Below, one piece after another: positions 43,044-52,213 of a stretch of DNA of 64,000 nt. A model generated the notes under the pieces. That model was not told the origin of the DNA, searched no databases, and saw only the letters and a program-made list of their open reading frames with translations. Positions within the stretch are counted from its first letter, which is position 1; every line of letters begins with the position of its first letter. Origin of the DNA: Tistlia consotensis USBA 355 (GTDB lineage Bacteria; Pseudomonadota; Alphaproteobacteria; Kiloniellales; DSM-21159); NCBI RefSeq assembly GCF_900177295.1, contig NZ_FWZX01000009.1:1-64000 (forward strand). The letters run 5' to 3'. Both the position numbers and the translations under genes were made by a program.

Positions 43044-44764
43044 GCACCCTCGCCGCCGCCCCCGCCGCCGCCCGCAGGGCCTCGACGTCCCAGTCGGGCT
43101 CCTGGCGCGACGGGCGCGACCAGCAGCGCCCGCTCACGGCGCCCGGCCAGCCCTTTGACGGCGGCGAGATGCTGCGGAAGGTCGCCGTACTGATGTCGGA
43201 GCCCGGCTCGGCAACCCACAGGCTGCGCGTGCTGCGCGGCCGGCGGCACGAGCCCTGCGTCACGTCGCTGCTCGCGGACCTGTCGCAGCGCAAGATCAGG
43301 GTCCGCGTCGAGGAGATCGACGAGGCGACGCTGAGGTCCTGCTACGGCGAGCGTGCCCGGCACGTCTCCTCAACGGCGGAGACCCTGCAGCGACGCGCGA
43401 ACTTCCTCCGGCGCCTCAGCCGCGCCGCGGAGGCCGGCGCGAGCGACGTCCGGCTGACGGTTCTGCCCGATGCGGCCGTGCTTCGCCACAAGGTGCACGG
43501 CCGCTGGAAAACGGTCGAGGAGCTGACGGTCGACGAAGGCCGGGATCTCCAGCGCACCTGCTTCGCCCTGGCGGATCTCGCCAGTCATGCGACCTACAAC
43601 CCCTACGAATTCCAGCATGCGCGCCTCCTCGTCTCGCGGCTCACCGACACCGACCGCGCCGCCGCGCGGCTGGACCGCCTGCGGGCCTGCCGGCTCAACT
43701 TCATGCCCCTCGAGGGCTTGGGCCGCGGGCTCTCGATCCGACTCCTGCCGGAGCCGCCCGGCAGAGCGGACCTTGCGTCCTGCGGATACGACGCGGCCCA
43801 GCTGGAGGATCTCGAGCATCTGCGTCGCCGGCCGCACGGAGCGGTCTTCTTCAGCGGACCCATGGGGTCCGGCAAGTCCCAGAGCCTGCGGTACATGCTC
43901 GAGACCGACTATCGGGAGAACGACGGCGCCCGCTACATGATGACCGTCGAGGATCCCGCGGAGCACGAGATCCTCGGCGCGGAGCAGCTCTCCATCCCGG
44001 GCGGACTGCTGCCCGAGGAACGCCGCGTCGCCTTCTCGCAGGCGATGATGACGGCGGTCCGCAACAATCCCGACGTGCTGATGGTCGGCGAAGTGCGGGA
44101 CAGCGAGAGCGGGGCGATCGCGATCGAGGCGGCGAACGTCGGCGTCGGCCTCTATGCGACGGTCCATGCCAACGATGCGCTCTCGATCCCGGCCCGCCTC
44201 GCCGGCCCGGGCCTCGAGCTGGATCCGGCCCTGATCTACTCGCCCGCGATCATGGCCGGGCTGATCAATCAGCGCCTCGTTCCGCTGCTCTGCCCCAGCT
44301 GCCGCGAGCCGCTGTCGGACGTCGGGACGCCGCAGGCGGAGCGGATGCGTCGCGGGCTCGCCGCCCACGGGGACGTAACGAAGATCTTCGTAGAGGGCCG
44401 GGGCTGCACCGCCTGCCGGGGTCTGGGCCGAACCGGTCGGACCGTCGCCGCCGAGATCGTGGTCTGCGACGCGGAGCTGCTGCGCCGTCTGGCCGAGGCG
44501 GCGCGAAATCCCGCGCTGCTGCCGAGTGCGAGCGAGTACTGGCGCCGTGAGCTCGGAGGCCGGCCGATGGCCGAGCATGCGCGCGACCTCGTCGTCGCTG
44601 GCCTTGCCGACCCCTTCGCCGCAGAGCAGCTGGTCGGCCCCCTGGTGCCAGACGGGCGCCGGGCCGGCCGCGTCGCGCGGTCCCCCGCCTCGGCGGCGGC
44701 GTCGCAGGGGTCGGGCGGTGGACTGCAGCTGGTCGACGGGCAGCGTTCCGGGAGGGCCACATGA
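43040..44764 (+). CDS. pilQ: PilQ-family pilus assembly ATPase (GspE type)
   Basis: A 574-residue ATPase. Walker A is GPMGSGKS (273-280). The Asp box is MMTVEDPAEHEI, Walker B VLMVGEVRD, and the His box LYATVHANDA. A tetracysteine zinc site appears as CPSC and CTAC. It powers extension (and perhaps retraction) of the thin pilus. ATGA overlaps with both pilP and pilR. Confidence 0.93.
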   Translation: MSTLAAAPAAARRASTSQSGSWRDGRDQQRPLTAPGQPFDGGEMLRKVAVLMSEPGSATHRLRVLRGRRHEPCVTSLLADLSQRKIRVRVEEIDEATLRSCYGERARHVSSTAETLQRRANFLRRLSRAAEAGASDVRLTVLPDAAVLRHKVHGRWKTVEELTVDEGRDLQRTCFALADLASHATYNPYEFQHARLLVSRLTDTDRAAARLDRLRACRLNFMPLEGLGRGLSIRLLPEPPGRADLASCGYDAAQLEDLEHLRRRPHGAVFFSGPMGSGKSQSLRYMLETDYRENDGARYMMTVEDPAEHEILGAEQLSIPGGLLPEERRVAFSQAMMTAVRNNPDVLMVGEVRDSESGAIAIEAANVGVGLYATVHANDALSIPARLAGPGLELDPALIYSPAIMAGLINQRLVPLLCPSCREPLSDVGTPQAERMRRGLAAHGDVTKIFVEGRGCTACRGLGRTGRTVAAEIVVCDAELLRRLAEAARNPALLPSASEYWRRELGGRPMAEHARDLVVAGLADPFAAEQLVGPLVPDGRRAGRVARSPASAAASQGSGGGLQLVDGQRSGRAT

Positions 44765-45939
44765 GCGAGCAGATCACGCGGCCCAGGACCTCCGGTGGGC
44801 CCAGGACCTCCGGTGGCATCCCCGCGGCCCTGTCGGACCGGCTCGGCTGGCGCCTCGACTCCCTGGCGCTGTCCCTGCGCCACGCCTGGATTGCCGCCAG
44901 CCTCGACTGGAGCCGGCGGCATCTGATCTACCGCTCGTTCGCAGAGCTTCTGGACGAAGGCGTGCCGAGCCTGTCCGTCGCGACGGACCTCATCGCGCGG
45001 AGCTTCGAGGACACCCGCCAGCCGACGACGGCGCGGGCACTCAGGCTGGTCCAGGACCGCCTGCGGGCGGATCCGCGGCTGGAGGCGGCCCTCGACGGCC
45101 TCGTGCCGCGCAGCGAATGGGCCCTCATCGCCGCCGGCGAAGCCGGCGGCGCGCTGGCGAGGACCCTGGAGCAGCTGACGGACATCATGGAGAGCGGGCG
45201 GGAACTGCGCAGCGCGATGCTCGGGGCCATCGCCTATCCCCTTCTGCTCTTCCTGCTGTTCCTGGGCTACCTGTCGACCATCGCTCTCGCCGTCGTTCCC
45301 CAGTTCGCGAAGCTGGTGCCGCTCGACAGCTGGCAGGGGCCCGCCGCCGTGCTCGCCTTCGCGAGCCGGCTGGCCCCCGCGGCCCTGCCGGTCCTGATCG
45401 TGAGCCTGCCGCTGGTCGCGGCGGTCCTCGTCGCCCTGCTGCCGCGCTGGACGGGAGAGCTGAGGCGGGTCGCCGACCGCTACCCGCCCTTCTCCCTCTA
45501 TCGCGTGGTCACCGGGGGATCGTTCCTTCTGGCGATGTCGGCGCACCTCGAGGCGCGCAACGAGCCGGCCGACGCGCTGACGCAGATGCTGGTCAAGGCG
45601 CCGCCCTATGTCGCCGAGCGGCTGGAGGGGACGCTCGACAGGATCAGGGCCGGCCACTCCCTGGGGCACGCCCTGCGCCTCACGGGCTTCGACTGGCCGG
45701 ACCGCCAGGTCATCCAGCGCCTGGTGATCCAGTCCGATGCCGACAACTTCGATGCGCGCGTTTTCAGGCTGGCGCGCAACTGGGTCGCCCGCACGGTGCG
45801 CGACGTCCAGAGCCGCTCGAAGCGCCTCAACACGGTGCTGCTGCTGCTCGTGGTCGCCTCGATCGCAATGGCGATGCTCAGCCTCTACAGCGTCCAGGAC
45901 CAGGCAACGGCCCGGATGGACAGCCTGCTTTGGCGATGA
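44761..45939 (+). CDS. pilR: PilR inner-membrane platform protein (GspF family)
   Basis: A 392-residue protein with two T2SSF helical domains (about residues 50-155 and 255-370) and three hydrophobic spans (AMLGAIAYPLLLFLLFLGYL, LAPAALPVLIVSLPLVAAVLVALL, VLLLLVVASIAMAMLSLYSV). It is the membrane base on which the ATPase acts. The direct repeat AGGACCTCCGGTGG in its first codons encodes RTSGGPRTSGG. Confidence 0.9.
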   Translation: MSEQITRPRTSGGPRTSGGIPAALSDRLGWRLDSLALSLRHAWIAASLDWSRRHLIYRSFAELLDEGVPSLSVATDLIARSFEDTRQPTTARALRLVQDRLRADPRLEAALDGLVPRSEWALIAAGEAGGALARTLEQLTDIMESGRELRSAMLGAIAYPLLLFLLFLGYLSTIALAVVPQFAKLVPLDSWQGPAAVLAFASRLAPAALPVLIVSLPLVAAVLVALLPRWTGELRRVADRYPPFSLYRVVTGGSFLLAMSAHLEARNEPADALTQMLVKAPPYVAERLEGTLDRIRAGHSLGHALRLTGFDWPDRQVIQRLVIQSDADNFDARVFRLARNWVARTVRDVQSRSKRLNTVLLLLVVASIAMAMLSLYSVQDQATARMDSLLWR

Positions 45940-45964
45940 CTTCCACCACTGGAGGAGAAGGGTC

Positions 45965-46564
45965 ATGAACACCGTTGGCGCGCAGAACACCACCTTTCGC
46001 TCACCCCCCACAGGCCCGTCCGCCGCTCCCCGTCACCGCCCCCGGAGCCGCGCCCGGCGCAGGCGCGGCGCCACGCTGCTCGAGAGCCTCGGCTACATGA
46101 TCATCGCGGGAATCGTCATCGCCGGCGTCGGCTACGAGATGTCCAAGGCCCTCGCCGGCAACGACACCCAGGAGCTGGCGTCGAACCTCACCCAGATGGT
46201 CAACGACACCCAGGCGCTCTACACGGGTGCGGCCGGCTATACGGGGCTCTCGAACAGCCAGCTGCTCTCCGCAGACGCGGTGCCGGTCGGCATGCAGCGC
46301 AGCGACGGCAGCGGCGGTACCGACGTGGTCTCGCCCTGGGGGACGGTGACCGTGGCCGCCAACACGAGCGACGCGACCCGCTTCGACGTCGCCCTGGCGA
46401 CCGTGCCGACCGCCAACTGCATCAAGCTGCTGGGCTCGGTCAACAAGGCGGTCGACGCGGCCGAGGTCGGCTCGACCGCGCTGACCCTGCCGCTGGACCT
46501 CTCCGCGGCGACGACCGCCTGCGGTGCCTCCGACAGCCAGACGGTCACGCTGACCTATCGCTGA
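45965..46564 (+). CDS. pilS: Type IVb major prepilin PilS, copy 1
   Basis: A 199-residue prepilin with a long basic leader of 35 residues (RARRRRG) cut before ATLLESLGY. Glu at +5 (E40) is present, followed by the hydrophobic helix MIIAGIVIAGVGYEMSKAL. The globular part has two cysteines (TANCIKL, TTACGAS), likely a C-terminal disulfide as in PilS/TcpA. GGAGGAGAAGG precedes the ATG. Confidence 0.9.
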   Translation: MNTVGAQNTTFRSPPTGPSAAPRHRPRSRARRRRGATLLESLGYMIIAGIVIAGVGYEMSKALAGNDTQELASNLTQMVNDTQALYTGAAGYTGLSNSQLLSADAVPVGMQRSDGSGGTDVVSPWGTVTVAANTSDATRFDVALATVPTANCIKLLGSVNKAVDAAEVGSTALTLPLDLSAATTACGASDSQTVTLTYR

Positions 46565-46792
46565 TCCGGTGCCTCGGCTCCCGACCCGCCCCACTCGCTG
46601 GGCCGTTCCTCGGGAGCCGAGGCCGGGGCGTTTCGATCCCCAAGACCTGTCGGATCGCACTCCGGGATCGACTGCGTCGAGGCCGATGCGCCGGTCGCCG
46701 CCAAGCGACCGGCTCAGGCTCGCAGCCCCGGCGGCGGCTCGCCGTCGAGCGGGCGCCGCAGGGACGAGACTCATACGGGACGAGGTACGGCC
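46565..46792. other. Spacer between the two pilin genes
   Basis: 228 bases without a supported gene or clear hairpin. Its right end leads to the ribosome site region of the second pilin gene. Confidence 0.3.
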
Positions 46793-47395
46793 ATGCGAAG
46801 CGATACCCGAAAGTCAGCCGTCGGCCGGGGCAAAGAGCCGAGTCGAGAGGGCAAGGCCGGTCCGCACGGCATCTGGCGTCGGAGCCGCCCCCGGAGCGGC
46901 GCCCGGCGCAGGCGCGGCGCCACGCTGCTCGAGAGCCTCGGCTACATGATCATCGCGGCGATCGTCATCGCCGGCGTCGGCTACCAGATGGCCAAGGCTG
47001 CGGAACACGGCGACCGGCTCGAGTTCCTCACCGCCATCGCGACCGCGCGCACGAACCTGGCGCAGCTGAAGCAGGCGGCCGCCCCCGCCGCGCTCAACCT
47101 CGACGTCGACCAGATGATCGCGCTCGGCGTGCTGCCGAGCAGCCTCGCCGATCTTGCGCGCGACAGCGTCGGCCTCGCGACGGCCTGGGGAAGCATCGGT
47201 CTCGACGTATCGAACAGCTCGATGCAGCTGTCGCTGGACAGCCTCACCCGGGAGCAGTGCTTCTGGATGGCGCGCGGTCTCAAGGCCGGCGCCACGCTTT
47301 CGGCCCGCGGGCTGGACCTGGCCGGGCATCAGCCGACCGTTCAGGAGACCTTCGAGGCCTGCGGCCGGCAGCCGATTCTCGTGTGGAAGCTCTGA
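46793..47395 (+). CDS. pilS: Type IVb prepilin PilS, copy 2
   Basis: A 200-residue prepilin paralogous to the previous gene. Its leader is 42 residues, cleaved before ATLLESLGYMII, with Glu +5 at E47. About 70 bases covering the leader end and the start of the hydrophobic helix are nearly identical to copy 1 at the DNA level, while the globular domains differ widely. Two cysteines remain (REQCFWM, FEACGRQ). The ATG of the next gene overlaps its stop. The pair suggests duplication with homogenised 5' ends. Confidence 0.88.
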   Translation: MRSDTRKSAVGRGKEPSREGKAGPHGIWRRSRPRSGARRRRGATLLESLGYMIIAAIVIAGVGYQMAKAAEHGDRLEFLTAIATARTNLAQLKQAAAPAALNLDVDQMIALGVLPSSLADLARDSVGLATAWGSIGLDVSNSSMQLSLDSLTREQCFWMARGLKAGATLSARGLDLAGHQPTVQETFEACGRQPILVWKL

Positions 47396-48642
47396 TGCGG
47401 CGGGGCCGGCGCGTGTGCGTGCCAGGCGGGCTCCGGGCCAGGCGGGGCGCGACCATGCTCGAGGCGCTGATCGCGCTCTCGCTGCTCGGCCTGGCGGCCG
47501 TCGCCGCTCTGCACCAGCGCGAGGACGAGCAGCAGCTGCTGAGCGAACGGACGACGGCGGAGCGGATCACGAGCCGGGCAGAGACGCTGTTCCGGCTGCT
47601 GAGCGGTCCCGACGGCGAAAGCTACGCTGCGGAGGCCCAGGCCAACGGTGCGGTCGAAATACCCGCCTCGGCGCTGGAGGCCCTCGGCAGGCCCGGACTG
47701 GGCCATCGCCTGCCGACCGGCCAGGAGCTCCGCTACCTCGCCACCTGGCGCGGCGGGCTGGTCGGCATCGTGCTCGAGGTCGGGCCCGGGCCCTCGCGGG
47801 CCTCCGCCGCCCGCATCCTGGCGGTCGGGGGACCGTCGCTCGGCATCGTCGATCCGACCGCGAGCCAGATCCTGGGCGGCGGTCCCCAGTCGCTGGCCTG
47901 GACCGAGCCGCTGCCGGACGAGCTCGCGGGGAATCCGCTGGAAGCGGTCCCCGGGGCCCTCGCGGCCAGCACGACGATGCTGCGCCCGCCGGAGGAGGCC
48001 GACCGTTTCATCTGGCGCGCCGCCGTCTCGGGCGCGGCGACTCAGAACCGCATGGCCGCCCCGCTCGATCTCGCCGGCAACAGGCTGGTCTCGCCGGGCC
48101 GCATCGATGCCCAGCAGCTCGCGGCGAGCACGCTCGAGGCCCCGACGCTCCAGGTCGCCGGCCTCGATGCCGGGCGCGTGGCCGCCGGCGACGTCACCGC
48201 GGGCCATCTCGCAGCCGACAGCCTTCGGGTCTCGGGCAGCCTCTCGGCGGCAGGAGCGAGCACCGGGGCGGTTTCGGCCGAGGGCGGCGTGGCGCTCGCC
48301 GGCGGCATCTCGGCCGGCAGGCTGGTGCTCTCCGGCCAGCTGACGGCGAGCGGCCTCGAGGTGTCCGGTGCCCTGACGGCGGGCGGCGCGGCGGACCTGG
48401 GGAATCTCGACAGCCCGACCCTCGCCGCCGGTCGCCTCGCAGCCGCCAGTCTCGACAGCGGTCGCCTCGGCGCCCGGTCGACGGCGCTGCAGGCTCTCGG
48501 CGTCAGCGGGGACGCCAGCCTCGGGAGCCTCGAGGCAACCGGCCCGGCGGCCGGCTCGGCCGTCGGGGACCTCTCGGTGATCGGGACCCTCTCGACGCCG
48601 AGCATGACGGTCGGCAGCGGGGGCTGTTTCGGATGCCGCTGA
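47395..48642 (+). CDS. PilV-like minor pilin / tip protein 1
   Basis: A 415-residue protein. Prepilin leader RARRG precedes ATMLEALIALSLLGLAAVAAL with Glu +5. Residues ~40-220 are a PilV-type stalk ending in the landmark IWRAAVSGAATQNRMAAPLDLAGNRL. Residues ~225-405 are short Ala/Gly/Ser/Leu repeats (ASTLEAPTLQVAGLDAGRVAAGDV...) that look like a beta-helix. The chain ends GSGGCFGCR with a CxxC. In R64, PilV sits at the pilus tip and its shufflon-switched end picks recipients. No inverted switching repeats or recombinase are seen here. Confidence 0.8.
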   Translation: MRRGRRVCVPGGLRARRGATMLEALIALSLLGLAAVAALHQREDEQQLLSERTTAERITSRAETLFRLLSGPDGESYAAEAQANGAVEIPASALEALGRPGLGHRLPTGQELRYLATWRGGLVGIVLEVGPGPSRASAARILAVGGPSLGIVDPTASQILGGGPQSLAWTEPLPDELAGNPLEAVPGALAASTTMLRPPEEADRFIWRAAVSGAATQNRMAAPLDLAGNRLVSPGRIDAQQLAASTLEAPTLQVAGLDAGRVAAGDVTAGHLAADSLRVSGSLSAAGASTGAVSAEGGVALAGGISAGRLVLSGQLTASGLEVSGALTAGGAADLGNLDSPTLAAGRLAAASLDSGRLGARSTALQALGVSGDASLGSLEATGPAAGSAVGDLSVIGTLSTPSMTVGSGGCFGCR

Positions 48643-49958
48643 TCGCAGGCCTGTCCGCAAGGGGCCGGGGGCGTTTCCGCCGGCGTCCAACCCGGCGCGT
48701 GGCGCCGTTCCGGGGGCCGCTCCGCCGCCGGCTCAGGCGCGGCAACATGCTGCTCGGCGCTCTCGCGGCGCTCGCTCTTGCGGCGCTCACGCTGCCGCGC
48801 GGCGTGGCCATGCTCCAGGAACAGACCGACCGGCAGCTGAGGATCGTCTCCGGGAGCCAGGCGAGCGCCGTGCTGGTTGCGGCCGATGCCTACGCCAAGG
48901 CCCACTTCCCGACCCTGGCGGTGGGCAGCGAGGTCGCGATCCCGCTGGCAGACCTGGTGGACGAGGGCCTTCTGAGAGCGGGCCTCTCCGGCCAGACGGC
49001 CCTTGGCCAGAGCATTGCCGTGACGGCCGGCGCCGATGCATCCGGGCCCGCCGGAGGCGCGGTGACGATCGTCGTTGCGCTGACCGGCGGACCGCCGCTC
49101 GGCCTCACCGATCGCGTCAAGCTGGCGGCGGCGATCGGCGAGGCCGGCGGCTATCTGAGGCAGACGGACGCCGCCTCGGGGGGCGGCGGCTCCGAGGTCT
49201 ATGGTGCGTTCCACGGCTGGTGCAGCGACGGCTGCGACCCGGCCGACCTGCCCGGCGATCTCTCGACGACGCAGGTCCTGGCTGTCGAGCGGCTTCCCCG
49301 GCAGTCGGTGCTCGAGCCCTACCTCTACCGCGTCGCCGTGCCGGGCTTCCCGGAAGCCAACAGGATGTCGACCGATCTCGACCTCGATGGGTTCGACCTG
49401 ACCGGGGCAGGCCGCCTCGACGCCGGCGACGTCGCGGTCAGCGGCAGCCTGAGCGTCGCCGGCGACGCCTCGATCGGCGGCGCGCTCTCGGTCACGGGCA
49501 CGCTCTCCGCGGGCGAGCTGCAGGCCTCCGGGCCGGTCACGGTCGACGACCTGGCCGTCGAGGGCACGGCGACTCTGGCCGGGCCGGTCGCGGTCTCGGG
49601 ACTGATCAGCGCGGACAGCCTCTCGACCTCCGGCGACCTGCAGGCTGCGGGGCTGACGGTCGAGGGCTCGGCGAGCGCCGCGGCGCTTTCCGTCGCTGGC
49701 CCGGTCGCGGCCTCGAGCCTCTCGGCGAGTAGCGCCGAGGTCACCGATCTCGTGGCCGGCAGCGCGACGGCCTCGAGCCTTGAGGTCTCGGGGACGGCCA
49801 CCGCCGTGCAGCTGGACTCGGGCGACGCCTCGATCGCCGGCAACGCGAGCCTCGGCGGAAATCTCGCCGTCGGCGGCGGCGCGGCCGTGACCGGAACGCT
49901 GCAGGCGGGTGCCGTCGGCGCCGACAGCCTCGTCGTTGGCAGCTGCACCGGCTGCTGA
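48633..49958 (+). CDS. PilV-like minor pilin / tip protein 2
   Basis: A 441-residue paralogue of the previous protein. Its long basic leader (RRRLRRG) is followed by NMLLGALAALALAALTL, without Glu at +5. The shufflon N-terminal signatures are clear: TALGQSIAVTAG, IGEAGGYLRQTD and LYRVAVPGFPEANRMSTDLDLDGFDL. From ~residue 250 short repeats (SLSVAGDASIGGALSVTGTLSAGELQASG...) predict a beta-helix, ending VGSCTGC with a CxxC as in copy 1. Its start overlaps the end of the previous gene by ten bases. Likely an alternative or joint tip adhesin. Confidence 0.82.
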   Translation: MPLIAGLSARGRGRFRRRPTRRVAPFRGPLRRRLRRGNMLLGALAALALAALTLPRGVAMLQEQTDRQLRIVSGSQASAVLVAADAYAKAHFPTLAVGSEVAIPLADLVDEGLLRAGLSGQTALGQSIAVTAGADASGPAGGAVTIVVALTGGPPLGLTDRVKLAAAIGEAGGYLRQTDAASGGGGSEVYGAFHGWCSDGCDPADLPGDLSTTQVLAVERLPRQSVLEPYLYRVAVPGFPEANRMSTDLDLDGFDLTGAGRLDAGDVAVSGSLSVAGDASIGGALSVTGTLSAGELQASGPVTVDDLAVEGTATLAGPVAVSGLISADSLSTSGDLQAAGLTVEGSASAAALSVAGPVAASSLSASSAEVTDLVAGSATASSLEVSGTATAVQLDSGDASIAGNASLGGNLAVGGGAAVTGTLQAGAVGADSLVVGSCTGC

Positions 49959-50034
49959 GGACCGCGAACGCGGCACCTGTACCCGCCCCTGGCGGGCGCA
50001 GGCGCTGCGCAACGAGAGAAGGGGAGCCGTCGCG

Positions 50035-51657
50035 ATGCAGAGCTATCTCTTCGCTGGCGCATTCGCCGTAGCGGCCGCGGTCGGCGCGGTCTACCTGGGC
50101 TCGGTCGAGCCACGTCTCGCCCAGCAGCAAGTCTCGCCCGAGCGCGCTGCCGCGCGCACCGAGGCGCAGCTGATGATCGTCCGGCAGGGGCAGGCGCGGG
50201 ACCTCTACCGCGAGCAGCCCGACCTGACCGGCCGCATCGATCCGGCCGAGCTGCCGCCGACGGGCCGCGCCTTCTCCTCGGCGGTGCTCGCGGACGGCCG
50301 CCTGGTGACCTGGCGCTCGGACGTGGCCGCCGACGACAGGGGCTGGCTGCTGAGCGTCCTCGCCGTCGAGGCGCCGGGCCGCGGCGGACGGGTAAGCCGG
50401 GGCGAGCTCGTGAGCGGCAGCACGTCGATCGGCGCCGCGGCGATTCCCGGAGGCGGCAGCCTGCCGGAGGGTGCCATCTTCCTGGCCGACCGGCCGACCG
50501 AGGCGACGGCTCCCTCGGTCGAGCCGCTCGAGGTCGAGGCGCCCTGGCGGTGGGAGGCCTGTCCGGCGGGCACCTACGGGCGCGGCCGGCAGATCGACCG
50601 TGCCAGCGGCGCCCTCGTCGCCGACTACTGCCGCGCCGCCCGGGTCACGCGCGAGGGCCAGACGATCGACTGCCCGATCGGCCAGGCGGGGCAGGGCAGG
50701 CGGGTCCGCCAGGTGATCACCGCGGGCCTCGATCGGACCTATGGTGAGTGGCAGGACGACTTCTCGCTCTGCTTCGACCTCTCGCGGCCGGCGATTCGGG
50801 CGGTCTCGGTGCCGACCCCCTACGTGATGGGCGAGGGACAGGAGGGGGCGAGCTGCCCGGGCCTCTCGGGACTTGCGCTGGTCTCCGGCGGCTACAGCCG
50901 GACGCGCCAGCAGGCAACGCTGGCGAGCGGCCAGCTGGTCGCCGGCCCGTGGAACCCCTGGGGCGGCAGCTGCCGCTACCGGGAGAGCCAGAGCCAGGCC
51001 TGCAGCGCGCCCGGCGGCTACAGCCAAGTCGACGGCAGCGGCTTCACGCGGACCCGGACGGCCGACCGCGACGTCGGCGGCAACGTGTCCTACGCCGGAT
51101 GGGGCGCCTGGAGCGGCTCCTGCCGCTACCGCCAGACCGACCAGGCCTCCTGCAGTCCGCCGGGCGGCTACAGCACCTATCAGGGCTCGGGCTACAGCCG
51201 CTGGCGCGACCTCTACGAGACCTCGCCCGGCTCCTACAGCGACAGCGGCTGGTCGGGCTGGTCCGGCTCCTGCCGCTACTACCGCGACGAGGCCGCGAGC
51301 TGCGAGTCCGGCTACGAGGGCTCGAAGACCTACCGGCGCTACTACGGCCAGGCGAGCCCGGGCGGCGGCCTCAGCTACCAGACCCAGGACCTGATCGCGA
51401 ACGACTGCCACCAGGTGCAGACGGAGACCCGCGTGGTCTGCCTGCCCGACAACTGGAACACCGGCGACGGCAGCTGGCCGCCGCCCGGCACCGTCGGCTG
51501 CACGACGGAGGGCTCGAGCAACGGCCAGATCTGCACGCTCTGGAAGATCTGCAGCGCCGCCGAGAAGGAGCAGTACGGCAGCAACGACGCCGGTCCGAAC
51601 ACCGACGGCAATGGCGCTGGCTCGGGCGATAATGGTGGGGCAGGTGCGGGCAACTGA
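50035..51657 (+). CDS. PilM-like N-terminus with cysteine-rich tandem repeats (pilus-associated surface protein)
   Basis: A 540-residue protein. The N-terminal hydrophobic segment (YLFAGAFAVAAAVGAVYLG) and following ~90 residues resemble PilM of IncI1 thin pili. From C274, units of about 50 residues begin with cysteine at 274, 323, 373 and 423. Each unit has GGY near the start and ends W-G/S-GSCRY. The units are rich in Gly, Ser, Tyr and Arg, with two cysteines each. The C-terminus is Gly/Asn-rich. It may be an adhesin secreted with the pilus. AAGGGGAG precedes the ATG. Last gene of the operon. Confidence 0.78.
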   Translation: MQSYLFAGAFAVAAAVGAVYLGSVEPRLAQQQVSPERAAARTEAQLMIVRQGQARDLYREQPDLTGRIDPAELPPTGRAFSSAVLADGRLVTWRSDVAADDRGWLLSVLAVEAPGRGGRVSRGELVSGSTSIGAAAIPGGGSLPEGAIFLADRPTEATAPSVEPLEVEAPWRWEACPAGTYGRGRQIDRASGALVADYCRAARVTREGQTIDCPIGQAGQGRRVRQVITAGLDRTYGEWQDDFSLCFDLSRPAIRAVSVPTPYVMGEGQEGASCPGLSGLALVSGGYSRTRQQATLASGQLVAGPWNPWGGSCRYRESQSQACSAPGGYSQVDGSGFTRTRTADRDVGGNVSYAGWGAWSGSCRYRQTDQASCSPPGGYSTYQGSGYSRWRDLYETSPGSYSDSGWSGWSGSCRYYRDEAASCESGYEGSKTYRRYYGQASPGGGLSYQTQDLIANDCHQVQTETRVVCLPDNWNTGDGSWPPPGTVGCTTEGSSNGQICTLWKICSAAEKEQYGSNDAGPNTDGNGAGSGDNGGAGAGN

Positions 51658-51691
51658 CGTGATGCTGAGAAAGCAGCGACGTGTCCAGCCG

Positions 51692-52213
51692 CTAGCGCCG
51701 CGGCGATGTGCGGCGCGTGACGTCTAGCTCACGCTCACAACCGCCACCGAAGTTTCCTGCGGCATACTTGCCGTGCCCGGAATCGCCGTCAAAGCTCCCG
51801 CTGGCTCCGCCGCCGGTCATGCCGTGGTTGGAGGATATCTTCGCGACGAACTCGCCGTTCTCAAACACTTTGCCCTGCCAATCCTGGGCCACGCCATTCT
51901 TCGGAACCGCCGAACCCACCAGCTTCTCGCCGCGAACCTCAAACTCGACCGGCATGGTCTGAGTGCAGCCCTTGCTGCCCCTGACCAGCTCTGCATCGCC
52001 CTCCCACTTTCCGTCCCAAGGTCCTGGTGCCTGGTCGGCGAGCCAGGCCTCGCCCTCGGTCGCCTGCCGCTCGCGCAGCCGGTCGTAGACGGCACTCTCG
52101 TTGTGGTCGGGTGCCTCGGCGCGCGCGAGCGGCAGGCCGTCGGAGCGCACGGCGGCGACCACCATCATGGTCGCGAGCAGCTTCGCCGAAAGGTCGGAAG
52201 GCGGAGGTGACAC
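51692..52213 (-). CDS. Secreted or periplasmic protein of unknown function
   Basis: About 173 residues from GTG 52213, which has GGGAG seven bases upstream; an ATG at 52315 would give a longer form. The segment LSAKLLATMMVVAAV before SDGLPLARAEA reads as a signal peptide. The mature part (WDGKWEGDAELVRGSKGCTQTMPVEFEVRGEKLVG...GGGCERELDVTRR) is beta-rich with a likely disulfide between two cysteines. I recognise no family. It converges on the pilus operon and is separate from it. Confidence 0.68.
   Translation of the reverse strand: MSPPPSDLSAKLLATMMVVAAVRSDGLPLARAEAPDHNESAVYDRLRERQATEGEAWLADQAPGPWDGKWEGDAELVRGSKGCTQTMPVEFEVRGEKLVGSAVPKNGVAQDWQGKVFENGEFVAKISSNHGMTGGGASGSFDGDSGHGKYAAGNFGGGCERELDVTRRTSPRR

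Noticed and set aside
47395-49958. Possible shufflon (invertible pilV segments)
   Set aside because: No inverted switch repeats and no recombinase gene were seen; the two copies are simple tandem genes.
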